Assembly: GCA_963695645.1 (NCBI GenBank)
Contig: CAVOHC010000004.1
Span: 124,001-188,000, forward strand
DNA: 64,000 nucleotides
Origin: DATBGO01 sp963695645
GTDB lineage: Bacteria; Actinomycetota; Actinomycetes; Streptosporangiales; Streptosporangiaceae
Reading direction: 5' to 3'
Below, piece after piece: positions 35,339-42,820 of the stretch (position 1 is the first letter of the stretch; each line of letters starts with the position of its first letter). The position numbers and the translations under genes are program-made. The notes below the pieces were generated by a model. It was not told the origin of the DNA and did no database searches. It was given only the letters and a program-made list of their open reading frames with translations.

Positions 35339-36127
35339 GTGATCTGTGTTCTCGGCGATGCCCATCTCGATGTCGTGGTTGCCCTCGCCGGACCAGTTGC
35401 GGAGGAGACCGACACCGACGCGTCCATCTCGGCCGCCGTCGGCGGCCAGGCCGCTAATGTCGCGGCGTGGGTGGCCGAGCTTGGCGGCAGTGCGCGGCTG
35501 ATCGCGGCACGCGGTACTGACCTGGCGGCCGGCCTGGTGGCCGGAGAGCTCGCGCGCCGCGGGGTGCACCTTGTCGGGCCGGTGATCGACGGGCGTACCG
35601 GCGTGGTCGTCTCGCTGTCAGCGGGGGGCCGCGCCCGGTCGATGCTCACTGACCGCGGGGTCGGCCCGCGACTGACGGCCAGTCATGTCGACCGCGAGTG
35701 GGTAGTGGGCTGCGAATGGCTGCACCTCCCCGCCTACAGCCTGGTCGCCGAGCCGGTGCGCGATGCGGCTCTCGCCGCGGCCGTGGTGGCGACCCGGCTG
35801 AGCGTCGACCTGTCCTCGACCGCGGCGCTGCTTGGCTATGGTGTCGGGCGGTTCCGGCGGCTGATCGCGCGCCTGGGCCCCGAGGTGGTGTTCGGCAACG
35901 AGGCCGAGGCGGACCTGATCGGGGACCTGCCCGGGGCCCAGCTCGTGGTTAAGCTGGGGGCGCGTGGCGTGCGCGAGGGCGGGACGGTCTACCCGGCGCT
36001 GCCCACGCGGCCGGCCGACGCGACCGGTGCCGGCGACGCCTTCGCGGCGGGCTATCTGGTCGGCGGCATTCACCTCGGCCTGGCGGCTGCGGCGCGCGCC
36101 GTCGCGAAGATGGGGGCAATGCCATGA
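35339..36127 (+). CDS. psuK: PfkB family kinase, probable pseudouridine kinase
   Basis: The 262-residue ribokinase-fold protein has an N-terminal VLGDAHLDVVV, GGQAANVAAWVAELGG, and the C-terminal catalytic signature DATGAGDAFAAGYLVGG with the base Asp. It is somewhat shorter than many PfkB proteins (about 300). The stop overlaps the psuG start by 4 bp (ATGA), so translation is coupled. PsuK phosphorylates pseudouridine, which PsuG then splits into ribose-5-phosphate and uracil. Substrate assignment rests on this coupling. The start GTG at 35339 has no strong ribosome binding site. Confidence 0.82.
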   Translation: MICVLGDAHLDVVVALAGPVAEETDTDASISAAVGGQAANVAAWVAELGGSARLIAARGTDLAAGLVAGELARRGVHLVGPVIDGRTGVVVSLSAGGRARSMLTDRGVGPRLTASHVDREWVVGCEWLHLPAYSLVAEPVRDAALAAAVVATRLSVDLSSTAALLGYGVGRFRRLIARLGPEVVFGNEAEADLIGDLPGAQLVVKLGARGVREGGTVYPALPTRPADATGAGDAFAAGYLVGGIHLGLAAAARAVAKMGAMP

Positions 36128-37029
36128 CGTTCGCGCCGCGGATCGCCGCCGAGCTCGCTGCTGCCCTGGACCGGGGGGATCCTGTCGTCGCGCTGGAGAC
36201 GACGTTGGTCTCGCATGGTTTCTCGGGCGGACGCGGGCTTGACGCGGCGCGAGCGGCGGAGGACAGGGTCCGCGCGGCGGGTGCCACCCCGGCCACGATC
36301 GGGATCATTGACGGAACGGTCCGGATCGGGCTGGACGCGGCCGAGCTTGAACGATTCGCGGCTGCTGGTACCCATGCCCGCAAGGTAGGGGCACGCGACA
36401 TCGCGGCCTGCGTCGTCCAGAACGGGCTCGGGGCCACCACCGTCGGCGGGACGCTGGCGGTCTGCCGGGCAGCCGGCATCCGGTTCCTTAGCACCGGCGG
36501 CATCGGCGGGGTCCATCGCGGGTATGCCCACAACCTGGACATTTCTGGCGACCTGCTGCAGATCGCGCGCACCGCGGCGATGGTGGTCTCATCGGGCGCG
36601 AAGTCGATCCTGGATGTCAGCGCCACCACTGAGCTGCTGGAGACCCTCGGCGTTCCCGTCCTTGGCTGGCGGACCGCCACGCTGCCGATGTTCTACAGCG
36701 CCGCCGGTGGACCGGCGGTGTCGGCCGTGGTGACGAGCAGCGGGGAAGCCGCAAGGGTCGCCGCCGCGCACTGGCAGCTGAACTCGTCGGGCGGGCTGCT
36801 GCTCGCCCAGCAGCCCGCCGCTGAGCTGGATGTCGAGCCTATCCTGGCCGAGGCCGTCGACCGCGTGCGCGGCACGGGTGTCACCGGGCAGGCCATCACC
36901 CCGGCGGTCCTTGCCCTCGTCGAGGAGTTGACTGCTGGCCGCAGCGTCGACGTCAACCAGCGGCTCATCGCCGACAACGCGGCGCTGGCAGCCGGTGTGG
37001 CAGTCGCCTACGCGGACCTCATGTCATGA
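36124..37029 (+). CDS. psuG: Pseudouridine-5'-phosphate glycosidase
   Basis: The 301-residue protein carries the PsuG family signatures VALETTLVSHGFSGGRG near the N-terminus, ATIGIIDGTVRIGL, KVGARDIAACVVQNGLGATTVGGT, FLSTGGIGGVHRGY, and DVSATTELLETLGVPVLGW. It breaks the C-glycosidic bond of pseudouridine phosphate in nucleoside salvage. It is directly coupled to the upstream kinase by an ATGA overlap. Confidence 0.93.
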   Translation: MTFAPRIAAELAAALDRGDPVVALETTLVSHGFSGGRGLDAARAAEDRVRAAGATPATIGIIDGTVRIGLDAAELERFAAAGTHARKVGARDIAACVVQNGLGATTVGGTLAVCRAAGIRFLSTGGIGGVHRGYAHNLDISGDLLQIARTAAMVVSSGAKSILDVSATTELLETLGVPVLGWRTATLPMFYSAAGGPAVSAVVTSSGEAARVAAAHWQLNSSGGLLLAQQPAAELDVEPILAEAVDRVRGTGVTGQAITPAVLALVEELTAGRSVDVNQRLIADNAALAAGVAVAYADLMS

Positions 37030-37146
37030 ACTGAGCGTGTTTACTCCATCACGTTGGGTAAGAGCCTACTGCGCCCTTCGGCAGCACGGGGATGATCGCT
37101 GTCGCGCAACCGCCTTTCGTGGTCGGGCGCAGGATCGGGGGATCAC

Positions 37147-37887
37147 ATGACTAGCGGACCTCAGCCGGGCACACCAGGACAGTGGGGTGGCGGCGGCCCT
37201 GAGGGCGTCGAGCCCGGACAGCAGCAGTGGGGCGGCGGAGCTGAAGGCGCCGCGCCGGGGCCGCAGCAGTGGGGCGCCGGGGCGCAGGGTGCCGCGCCTG
37301 GGTCCCAGGGCGGCGCGTCCCAGGGCCATGCCTCCCAGGGCGGCGGGCCCGGAGAGCAATGGGGCAGCCTACCCCAGGTCGGTGCGGCATCGCCGGTTCC
37401 GAGGCGCGAGACGAAGGTGACACCACGCCGCGTCATCCAGTACATCATCGACGACATCCTGGTCGGGATCGTGCCCGGTCTCGTCTGGTGGCTCGTCGGC
37501 GACCGTGGGCACGGCGTCTGGCACGCCATCGGGTGGCTGATCGCGGTCGTCGTCGCGGTGCTGATCATGATCTGGTACTGGGTCCTCAGGCCGTACGGCC
37601 ACCGTGGCCAGACGTTCGGCATGCAGTGGCTCGGTTTGCGGATCATCAGCAAGGATGGCGATCGCGCCAACAAGATGCAGCTGGTGATCAGGTGGATCCT
37701 GCTGATCATCGACACGCTGTTCCTCGGGCTGGTCGGGCTGATCACGATTCTCTGCTCGCATTACCGCCAGCGGGTGGGCGACCACGCAGCGAAGACCCTG
37801 GTGGTGCGGGCCCACTGGCAGATGAGCCGGGCAGAAGGAGCCGCCACCGGCACGGCGCATGCCCCCGTGCCTGATCGCATGCCGTAG
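37147..37887 (+). CDS. RDD family membrane protein
   Basis: The 246-residue protein has a cytosolic N-terminal region of about 95 residues of low-complexity Gly/Gln/Trp repeats (QQWGGGAEGAAPGPQQWGAG). The RDD domain follows, with RRVIQYIIDDILVGIVPGLVWW, GQTFGMQWLGLRIISKDG and three to four helices. The function is generally unknown; some members transport Na+ or compatible solutes. GGGGG lies 5 nt before the ATG. Confidence 0.87.
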   Translation: MTSGPQPGTPGQWGGGGPEGVEPGQQQWGGGAEGAAPGPQQWGAGAQGAAPGSQGGASQGHASQGGGPGEQWGSLPQVGAASPVPRRETKVTPRRVIQYIIDDILVGIVPGLVWWLVGDRGHGVWHAIGWLIAVVVAVLIMIWYWVLRPYGHRGQTFGMQWLGLRIISKDGDRANKMQLVIRWILLIIDTLFLGLVGLITILCSHYRQRVGDHAAKTLVVRAHWQMSRAEGAATGTAHAPVPDRMP

Positions 37888-37893
37888 CAGGCG

Positions 37894-38136
37894 ATGTCCG
37901 CTGCGGGCGGGGCAGCACGGCGGCCTGCTGCCCGGCGGGCCGCCCACCTATGCACCCGGCTGGCCGAGCTGATCCTGCTCATCACCGGGATCGGCGTCAC
38001 GATCGGTTCAGGGTGCCCCGGCTTCTTCTATAACGCGATTGCGTTCTATAACGCGATCGTGCCGGCACCCGTGCCGGGGGCCGGGCACGCCGGTTACCAA
38101 AGACGGAGCAGGGCGCCAAGAACACGGGCGGCCTGA
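37894..38136 (+). CDS. Doubtful small membrane ORF
   Basis: The 80-residue ORF starts 6 bp after the RDD stop. Its middle is hydrophobic (LAELILLITGIGVTIGSG) and then FFYNAIAFYNAIV, made by an 18-bp tandem repeat. The 3' 43 bp overlap the convergent MshC-like gene, and the tail is Arg-rich. It may be a real small membrane protein coupled to the RDD gene or a chance frame. Confidence 0.22.
   Translation: MSAAGGAARRPAARRAAHLCTRLAELILLITGIGVTIGSGCPGFFYNAIAFYNAIVPAPVPGAGHAGYQRRSRAPRTRAA
38026..38061. repeat. Two-copy 18-bp tandem repeat
   Basis: TTCTATAACGCGATTGCG is followed directly by TTCTATAACGCGATCGTG (16 of 18 identical). It lies in an AT-richer patch between the RDD and MshC-like genes. 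A GCCGGCAC-CC-GTGCCGG dyad follows at about 38062-38078, which could be a terminator stem. Confidence 0.7.
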
Positions 38137-39233
38137 CCGCCGCTTTCTTCGGCGATGGCGAGTGCGGTGGGTACGTCAAGGTCGCTGGCCAGAGCCGCGC
38201 GAATGGCCATGACGGCCGCGTCCGCCGAACCCGGCGTGACGGGAGCTGTCCGCCCGGCAGCGGTCTGCAACCGCTCCAGCCGGGCCGCAGCGGTTTCGAG
38301 CCCGGCAGGGTCGTAGTCCCAGTCCTGGTCCCAGCGGCGGTCCAGGATCAGCAGCCGGACGGCCGCCGGCGGGTAGCTGGCCAGGAGTTCCCTGACCAGG
38401 ACGAGGTTGCCGGCGGACTTGGCCATCTTCGCTCCGCCGATCCTGACCACGCCGACCTGCAGCCGTGCCCGGGCAAACGGCGAAACGCCGGTCAGGGCCT
38501 CGGCCAGGGCGGCCTGGTAGGCGTGGTGCGGGAAGCGGAGGTCAGCGCCGCCCGCCTGGACGTCGACGGTCGGGCCGAACATGTGCAGCGCCATCGCGGC
38601 GCACTCCGCATGCCAGCCCGGATGTCCAGCTCCCCACGGGCTGGCCCATGCCGGGGCCTCGGGGCCAGACGCCTGCCACAGGAGTACGTCGGCCGGATTC
38701 TCCTTGGCGGCGTCCGGCTGGTCGCCGTACTCGGCCGCGAGCCGCAGCGCCGCGGCTGTGTCCAGTCCGGCGGCGAGCGGGACGCCAGCGCCGCGGAAAT
38801 AGACCTGGCCGCCACGCTCGTACGCCGCGCCGCGCGCCAGCAATCCGGCCGCGAGCTCGATCGCCTGGCCCACGTAGGCGTGCGACCGGGGCCCGATCGC
38901 GGGCGGCCGGACTCCGAGCGCCGCCATGTCCTGGTCGAAGTAGAACTGCTGGATGGCGGCGAACCGGTCATAGGGTGCCCCGGCCCGGCTCGCGGCAGCT
39001 AGCAGTACGTCATCGGCATCCGTAACGTTGCGGCACATGATCACTTCGGTGCCGCCCGCGTGCAGCACGCTGGCGAGCGTGTCGATCCAGACGAATGTCG
39101 CGGCGTGGCCAACGTGGGTGACGTCGTAGGGCGTGATCCCGCACGCATACAGCCGGGCCCGCCCGACCAGGGGGAGCGGCTTCCCCCCCAGCGACATGAC
39201 CGGCGGCAGGTTCCTGACCAGCATCTGATCCAT
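38094..39233 (-). CDS. mshC: MshC-like cysteine:glucosaminyl-inositol ligase (CysRS paralogue)
   Basis: The 379-residue class I synthetase-fold protein has ARLYACGITPYDVTHVGHAAT (HIGH-like motif and zinc Cys), GWHAECAAMAL, GGADLRFPHHAYQ, and a KMSKS loop reading KMAKS followed by GNLVLVRELL. CGITPYD, the missing C-terminal tRNA-binding part and the size point to MshC, which joins cysteine to GlcN-inositol in mycothiol synthesis, rather than to CysRS. The sequence is divergent (short N-terminus, AKS instead of SKS), so a specialised paralogue is possible. AAGGAG lies 7 nt upstream of ATG 39233. Together with ino1 in this window it fits a mycothiol producer. Confidence 0.75.
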   Translation of the reverse strand: MDQMLVRNLPPVMSLGGKPLPLVGRARLYACGITPYDVTHVGHAATFVWIDTLASVLHAGGTEVIMCRNVTDADDVLLAAASRAGAPYDRFAAIQQFYFDQDMAALGVRPPAIGPRSHAYVGQAIELAAGLLARGAAYERGGQVYFRGAGVPLAAGLDTAAALRLAAEYGDQPDAAKENPADVLLWQASGPEAPAWASPWGAGHPGWHAECAAMALHMFGPTVDVQAGGADLRFPHHAYQAALAEALTGVSPFARARLQVGVVRIGGAKMAKSAGNLVLVRELLASYPPAAVRLLILDRRWDQDWDYDPAGLETAAARLERLQTAAGRTAPVTPGSADAAVMAIRAALASDLDVPTALAIAEESGGQAARVLGALLRLW

Positions 39234-39421
39234 TGGCTCACTCCTTGCGGCGGCGTTCCGCCAGCAACACTCGGTTCCCTGGCCGAGGGTAGCCGAGGCG
39301 ACCTCCGCCGGTCCCGCGCCCGAGTGAGCGGGCGCGCCAGGACGGGCGCCCGAGCGAGGGAGCGGGCCAGGCGGGCGCCCGAGTGAGCGGGCGGGTCAAG
39401 GAACCGGGCCGGCGGCCCCGG

Positions 39422-40573
39422 TCAGCCGGGTGGGTCTGGCGGCCCGGCAGCTGCCTGGCGAATCCGGCCGATCAGCGCCGCGAGCAGGGCCGCCCGGTCC
39501 GGCATCTGCCGGACGTCGGCGTGCTCGCTGCGGGCATGCGGCCGGCCGCCGACAGCGCCGAGCCCGTCCAGGGTGGGCACGCCGAGCGCGGCGGTGAGAT
39601 TGCCGTCCGATCCGCCGCCTGACCGTACCCCCTCAGGGGGCACGATGCCGATGTCTCCGGCGGCGGTGCGGACCAGGCTGTACAGCCCAAGCGCCGCGCT
39701 CGGTTCCAGCGGATAGCGGTTGATGCCGCCAGTGACCGTAACAGCCGCGTCCGCCAGGTGCGGCTTGAGCAGCCGGATCTGCTCGTCGACGCGCTCCAGT
39801 TCGGCGGCTGTCCAGGCCCGGACGTCCACCGTCGCGCGGGCGAGTTCAGGCACGGTATTCATGGTCGTCCCGGCGGCCAGCACGGTTGGCGTGACCGTCG
39901 TCTGGGCGCCCTGGTCGGCCAGCGCGGCCAGCGCGAGCACCTGGTGGGCGAGTTCGATGCCGGCATTGATGCCAAGCTGCGGCTCGAGCCCGGCATGGGC
40001 GGCACGGCCGCCGATACTGATCTGGTAGCCGCCGACCCCCTTGCGGGCGATTTTCACGGCGCCGCCGTCCGCGCCCGGCTCGCAGACCAGGACGGCTCCG
40101 GCGGGCCGGGCCTGATCCTCGATCAGGCTCCGTGATGATGCGGAACCCAGCTCCTCGTCGCTGGTAAGAAGCAGCGACACGGAGTCCTTGTCATCGAGCA
40201 GCGCGATTGCCGCAAGCGCCTGCACGATGCCCGCCTTCATGTCGAACACGCCGGGACCTGAGGCGATGCCATCGGTCACCGTGTACTGCCAGTGCGCCAG
40301 CGTGCCGAGCGGCCACACGGTGTCAAAGTGGCCAAGGATGAGAACCGGCCGCTGCGCGGCCGCCGGCCAGAGCAGGTGCGGGCGCCCGTCGACGGTCAGC
40401 CGCTCCGCGGGCCGCCCGAACGCTTCCGTGCCCATATCGTCGAGGAGCGCGGCGCACCGCGACACTGCGGTGGCCTCCGCCGAGGGTGACTCGCAGTTCA
40501 CCAGCTCGGCCAGGCACTCCCGCATCCAGGAGCTGCGGGCCGCCGCGGCGGCCCGCAGCTGCTCAGCTCGCAT
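39422..40573 (-). CDS. M20 family metallopeptidase (carboxypeptidase G2-like)
   Basis: The 383-residue protein contains the two-metal site of the M20 family: LILGHFDTVWPLG (His, Asp), GPGVFDMKAG (bridging Asp), LLTSDEELGSASS (catalytic Glu and metal Glu), CEPG, and a C-terminal GGRPHARSEHADV with the last His. The dimerisation lid lies between about 180 and 290. Substrate is unknown; relatives cleave folate glutamate or peptides. ATG at 40573 lies inside the 3' end of the upstream zinc-ribbon gene, suggesting coupled translation. Confidence 0.9.
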   Translation of the reverse strand: MRAEQLRAAAAARSSWMRECLAELVNCESPSAEATAVSRCAALLDDMGTEAFGRPAERLTVDGRPHLLWPAAAQRPVLILGHFDTVWPLGTLAHWQYTVTDGIASGPGVFDMKAGIVQALAAIALLDDKDSVSLLLTSDEELGSASSRSLIEDQARPAGAVLVCEPGADGGAVKIARKGVGGYQISIGGRAAHAGLEPQLGINAGIELAHQVLALAALADQGAQTTVTPTVLAAGTTMNTVPELARATVDVRAWTAAELERVDEQIRLLKPHLADAAVTVTGGINRYPLEPSAALGLYSLVRTAAGDIGIVPPEGVRSGGGSDGNLTAALGVPTLDGLGAVGGRPHARSEHADVRQMPDRAALLAALIGRIRQAAAGPPDPPG

Positions 40574-40760
40574 GGCCGGGCCGGTCCGCGCCCGCTGGCG
40601 CCTGCTGGGCGGCGGCGGGAGACGGCAGCTCGCCGCCCTCGCAGCAAGGCAGGACGAAGAAGCAGCGGGCGCAGATCCATTTCGAGCCGTTCCCATACGG
40701 GCGAAGATCGGCCTGGGCGCACTGCGGGCAGCTGTCGCCAGGGACCTGGCAGGTGGTCAC
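40563..40760 (-). CDS. Small zinc-ribbon-like protein
   Basis: From GTG 40760 the 65-residue product reads VTTCQVPGDSCPQCAQADLR, then KWICARCFFVLPCCEGGELP, with CxxC pairs able to bind zinc, and a Pro/Ala-rich tail. The 3' end overlaps the M20 start by 11 bp. Similar short proteins are widespread in actinobacteria with no known role. An AGGA sits only 2 nt from the GTG, so initiation is not well supported. Confidence 0.55.
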   Translation of the reverse strand: MTTCQVPGDSCPQCAQADLRPYGNGSKWICARCFFVLPCCEGGELPSPAAAQQAPAGADRPGHAS

Positions 40761-40921
40761 GTTCCTACGGTAGGGCAGCCTGTCCGGCCGGCCCACTGCG
40801 ACGCGCGCCCTGCCGTCTCGCGGATCGCACGGCCATCGCAAACGATCGTCTGGACCAGGAATCGCCGCCAACTGCCGGGGCCGGCCGGCGAAACGGTTGC
40901 GCGGCCCTCCAGACTGCTCTC

Positions 40922-42298
40922 ATGGGATTCGATCTGCCTGGCCTTCTCGCCGCCCGGCGTGGGGAGGGATATGAGCTGCATGCCCGCCTGCTCAACCCCC
41001 AGTTGCCCCGCATGCTGCATGCGATCGGCTTCGACAAGGTGTATGAGCGAGGCGAGGGTGCCTATCTGTTCGATCGCGAAGGCAACAGATACGCCGACTT
41101 CCTGACGGGCTTCGGCGTCTTCGGGGTGGGACGCAATCACCCGGTCGTGCGCCGCGCTCTGGCGGACGTCCTCGATGGCGAACTGGCCGACCTGGTCCAG
41201 TTCGACTGCGCGCTGCTGCCTGGCCTGCTCGCCGAGCGGCTGCTCGCCAAGGCGCCCGGGCTTGACCGGGTGTATTTCTGCAACAGCGGGACCGAGGCGG
41301 TCGAGGCGGCGCTCAAGTTCGCCAGGTACGCGACGGGCCGGCGCCGGATCGTCTACTGCGATCACGCCTTCCACGGGCTCACCGTCGGGTCGCTGTCGAT
41401 CAACGGCAGCGCGGAGTTCCGGCGCGGCTTCGACCCGCTGCTGCCGGACTCCATGATCACCTTTGGCAGCCTCGACGCGCTGGAAGCCGAGCTCCGCAAG
41501 GGTGATGTCGCCGCCCTCATCGTCGAGCCAATCCAGGGCAAGGGAGTTCACGTGGCGCCCCCCGGGTTCCTGGCCGGAGCCCGCAAGCTGCTGCACGATC
41601 ACGGCGCGCTGCTCATCTGCGACGAGGTCCAGACCGGGCTCGGCCGGACCGGGCGTTTCTTCGGCTACCAGCACGACGACGTCGAGCCCGACATCGTCAC
41701 GGTCGCCAAGGCGCTGTCCGGCGGGTTCGTCCCCGTTGGCGCCACGCTGGCCAAGGACTGGATCTTCGGCAAGGTCTACTCGTCGATGGACCGGGTCCTC
41801 GTTCACGACTCCACGTTCGCCGCCAACGCCGCCGCGATGGCAGCCGGGCTGGCATCGCTGGCCGTCATCGAGGACGAGCAGCTGGTCAGCAACGCCGAGC
41901 GGACCGGCAACGCGCTGCGGGCCGCGGTCACCGAGCTCGTCGAGAAGTATGAGCTGCTCGCCGAGGTGCGCGGCCGCGGGCTGATGATCGGCCTGGAGTT
42001 CAGCAAGCCTCGCTCGCTCAAGCTGCGGGCCGGCTGGAGCATGCTGCAGACCGCCAGGCGCGGCCTGTTCGCGCAGATGGTCGTCGGCACGCTGTTCCGC
42101 AGGCACCGCATTCTCACCCAGGTGGCAGGCGACTACATGGAGGTGGTCAAGCTGCTGCCGCCGCTGACGATCGGTGCCACCGAAGTGGCACTGTTCCGGG
42201 ACGCCTTCGCCGAGGTGATGGAGGAGGCGCACCAGGGCGGGGGCCTGATGTGGGACTTCGGCCGCACTCTCGTCAAGCAGGCGGTGAGCCGCTCGTAG
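40922..42298 (+). CDS. Class III PLP-dependent aminotransferase
   Basis: The 458-residue fold-type I enzyme has the aminotransferase III signatures: VYFCNSGTEAVEAALKFAR, HAFHGLTVGSLS, the cofactor Asp in LLICDEVQTGLGRTG, and PLP lysine 263 in VTVAKALSGGF. Family members transfer omega- or alpha-amino groups (ornithine, acetylornithine, diaminobutyrate and others); the substrate is not clear. Its long N-terminus (LLNPQLPRMLHAIGFDKVY) is typical of a group of putative polyamine or amino-acid aminotransferases. It converges with the F420-type gene with no gap. Confidence 0.9.
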   Translation: MGFDLPGLLAARRGEGYELHARLLNPQLPRMLHAIGFDKVYERGEGAYLFDREGNRYADFLTGFGVFGVGRNHPVVRRALADVLDGELADLVQFDCALLPGLLAERLLAKAPGLDRVYFCNSGTEAVEAALKFARYATGRRRIVYCDHAFHGLTVGSLSINGSAEFRRGFDPLLPDSMITFGSLDALEAELRKGDVAALIVEPIQGKGVHVAPPGFLAGARKLLHDHGALLICDEVQTGLGRTGRFFGYQHDDVEPDIVTVAKALSGGFVPVGATLAKDWIFGKVYSSMDRVLVHDSTFAANAAAMAAGLASLAVIEDEQLVSNAERTGNALRAAVTELVEKYELLAEVRGRGLMIGLEFSKPRSLKLRAGWSMLQTARRGLFAQMVVGTLFRRHRILTQVAGDYMEVVKLLPPLTIGATEVALFRDAFAEVMEEAHQGGGLMWDFGRTLVKQAVSRS

Positions 42299-42715
42299 CT
42301 ACCGGTCTGGCTGGAGGATGATGACCGGGATCTGCCGTGTCGTCTTCCTTTCGTAGTCGGCAAAACCCGGATTGGCCTCCTTGTGCGCCGTCCAGATCCG
42401 GTCCCGCTCCTGCAGGCCGGCCACCCTGGCCGTAGCCGCTACGGTCTCGGTACCAATCTCGACGCGGACCTGCGGATTGGCGAGCAGGTTGTAGTACCAG
42501 TCCGGATTGGTCGGGGCGCCCGCCTTCGAGGCGAACACCGCGAGGTCGTCCCCGACCGCCCGATACATCACCGGGTTCACCCGCTCCTGGCCGCTCTTCG
42601 CCCCCACTGTGTGCAGGAGCAGCAGCGGGGCACCGGCGAACGGGCCGCCGACGCGGCCGCCGTTGGCCCGGAACTCCGCGATGATCTTGCCGTTGAAGTC
42701 AGTGGGCTCAGTCAT
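42299..42715 (-). CDS. Deazaflavin (F420)-dependent nitroreductase family protein
   Basis: The 138-residue protein has LLLLHTVGAKSGQERVNPVMY, FASKAGAPTNPDWYYNLLANPQV and GFADYERKTTRQIPVIILQP, the Ddn pattern of a split-barrel F420-binding protein. It is clearly related to the protein at 32607-33008. Its stop codon abuts the stop of the convergent aminotransferase gene. Confidence 0.9.
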   Translation of the reverse strand: MTEPTDFNGKIIAEFRANGGRVGGPFAGAPLLLLHTVGAKSGQERVNPVMYRAVGDDLAVFASKAGAPTNPDWYYNLLANPQVRVEIGTETVAATARVAGLQERDRIWTAHKEANPGFADYERKTTRQIPVIILQPDR

Positions 42716-42820
42716 TCCCGTTCCTCTCAGGTCCTCGGATCGCGCGGCCGCGGCGGGCTGGCGAAACTGCCTGGCAGCCCGTTTGGTGATGCTACCGGCG
42801 GCGCATTATGAACGCATGCC

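Noticed and set aside
39310..39405. GC-rich GCGCCCGAGTGAGCGGGCG-like repeats upstream of the MshC-like gene
   Set aside because: Only imperfect, partial copies; could not be resolved as a defined repeat or regulatory element.
40757..42232. Minus-strand open frame of 491 residues opposite the class III aminotransferase
   Set aside because: Composition is rich in Arg, Gln, His and Asp without folds; the plus strand has all PLP-enzyme signatures.
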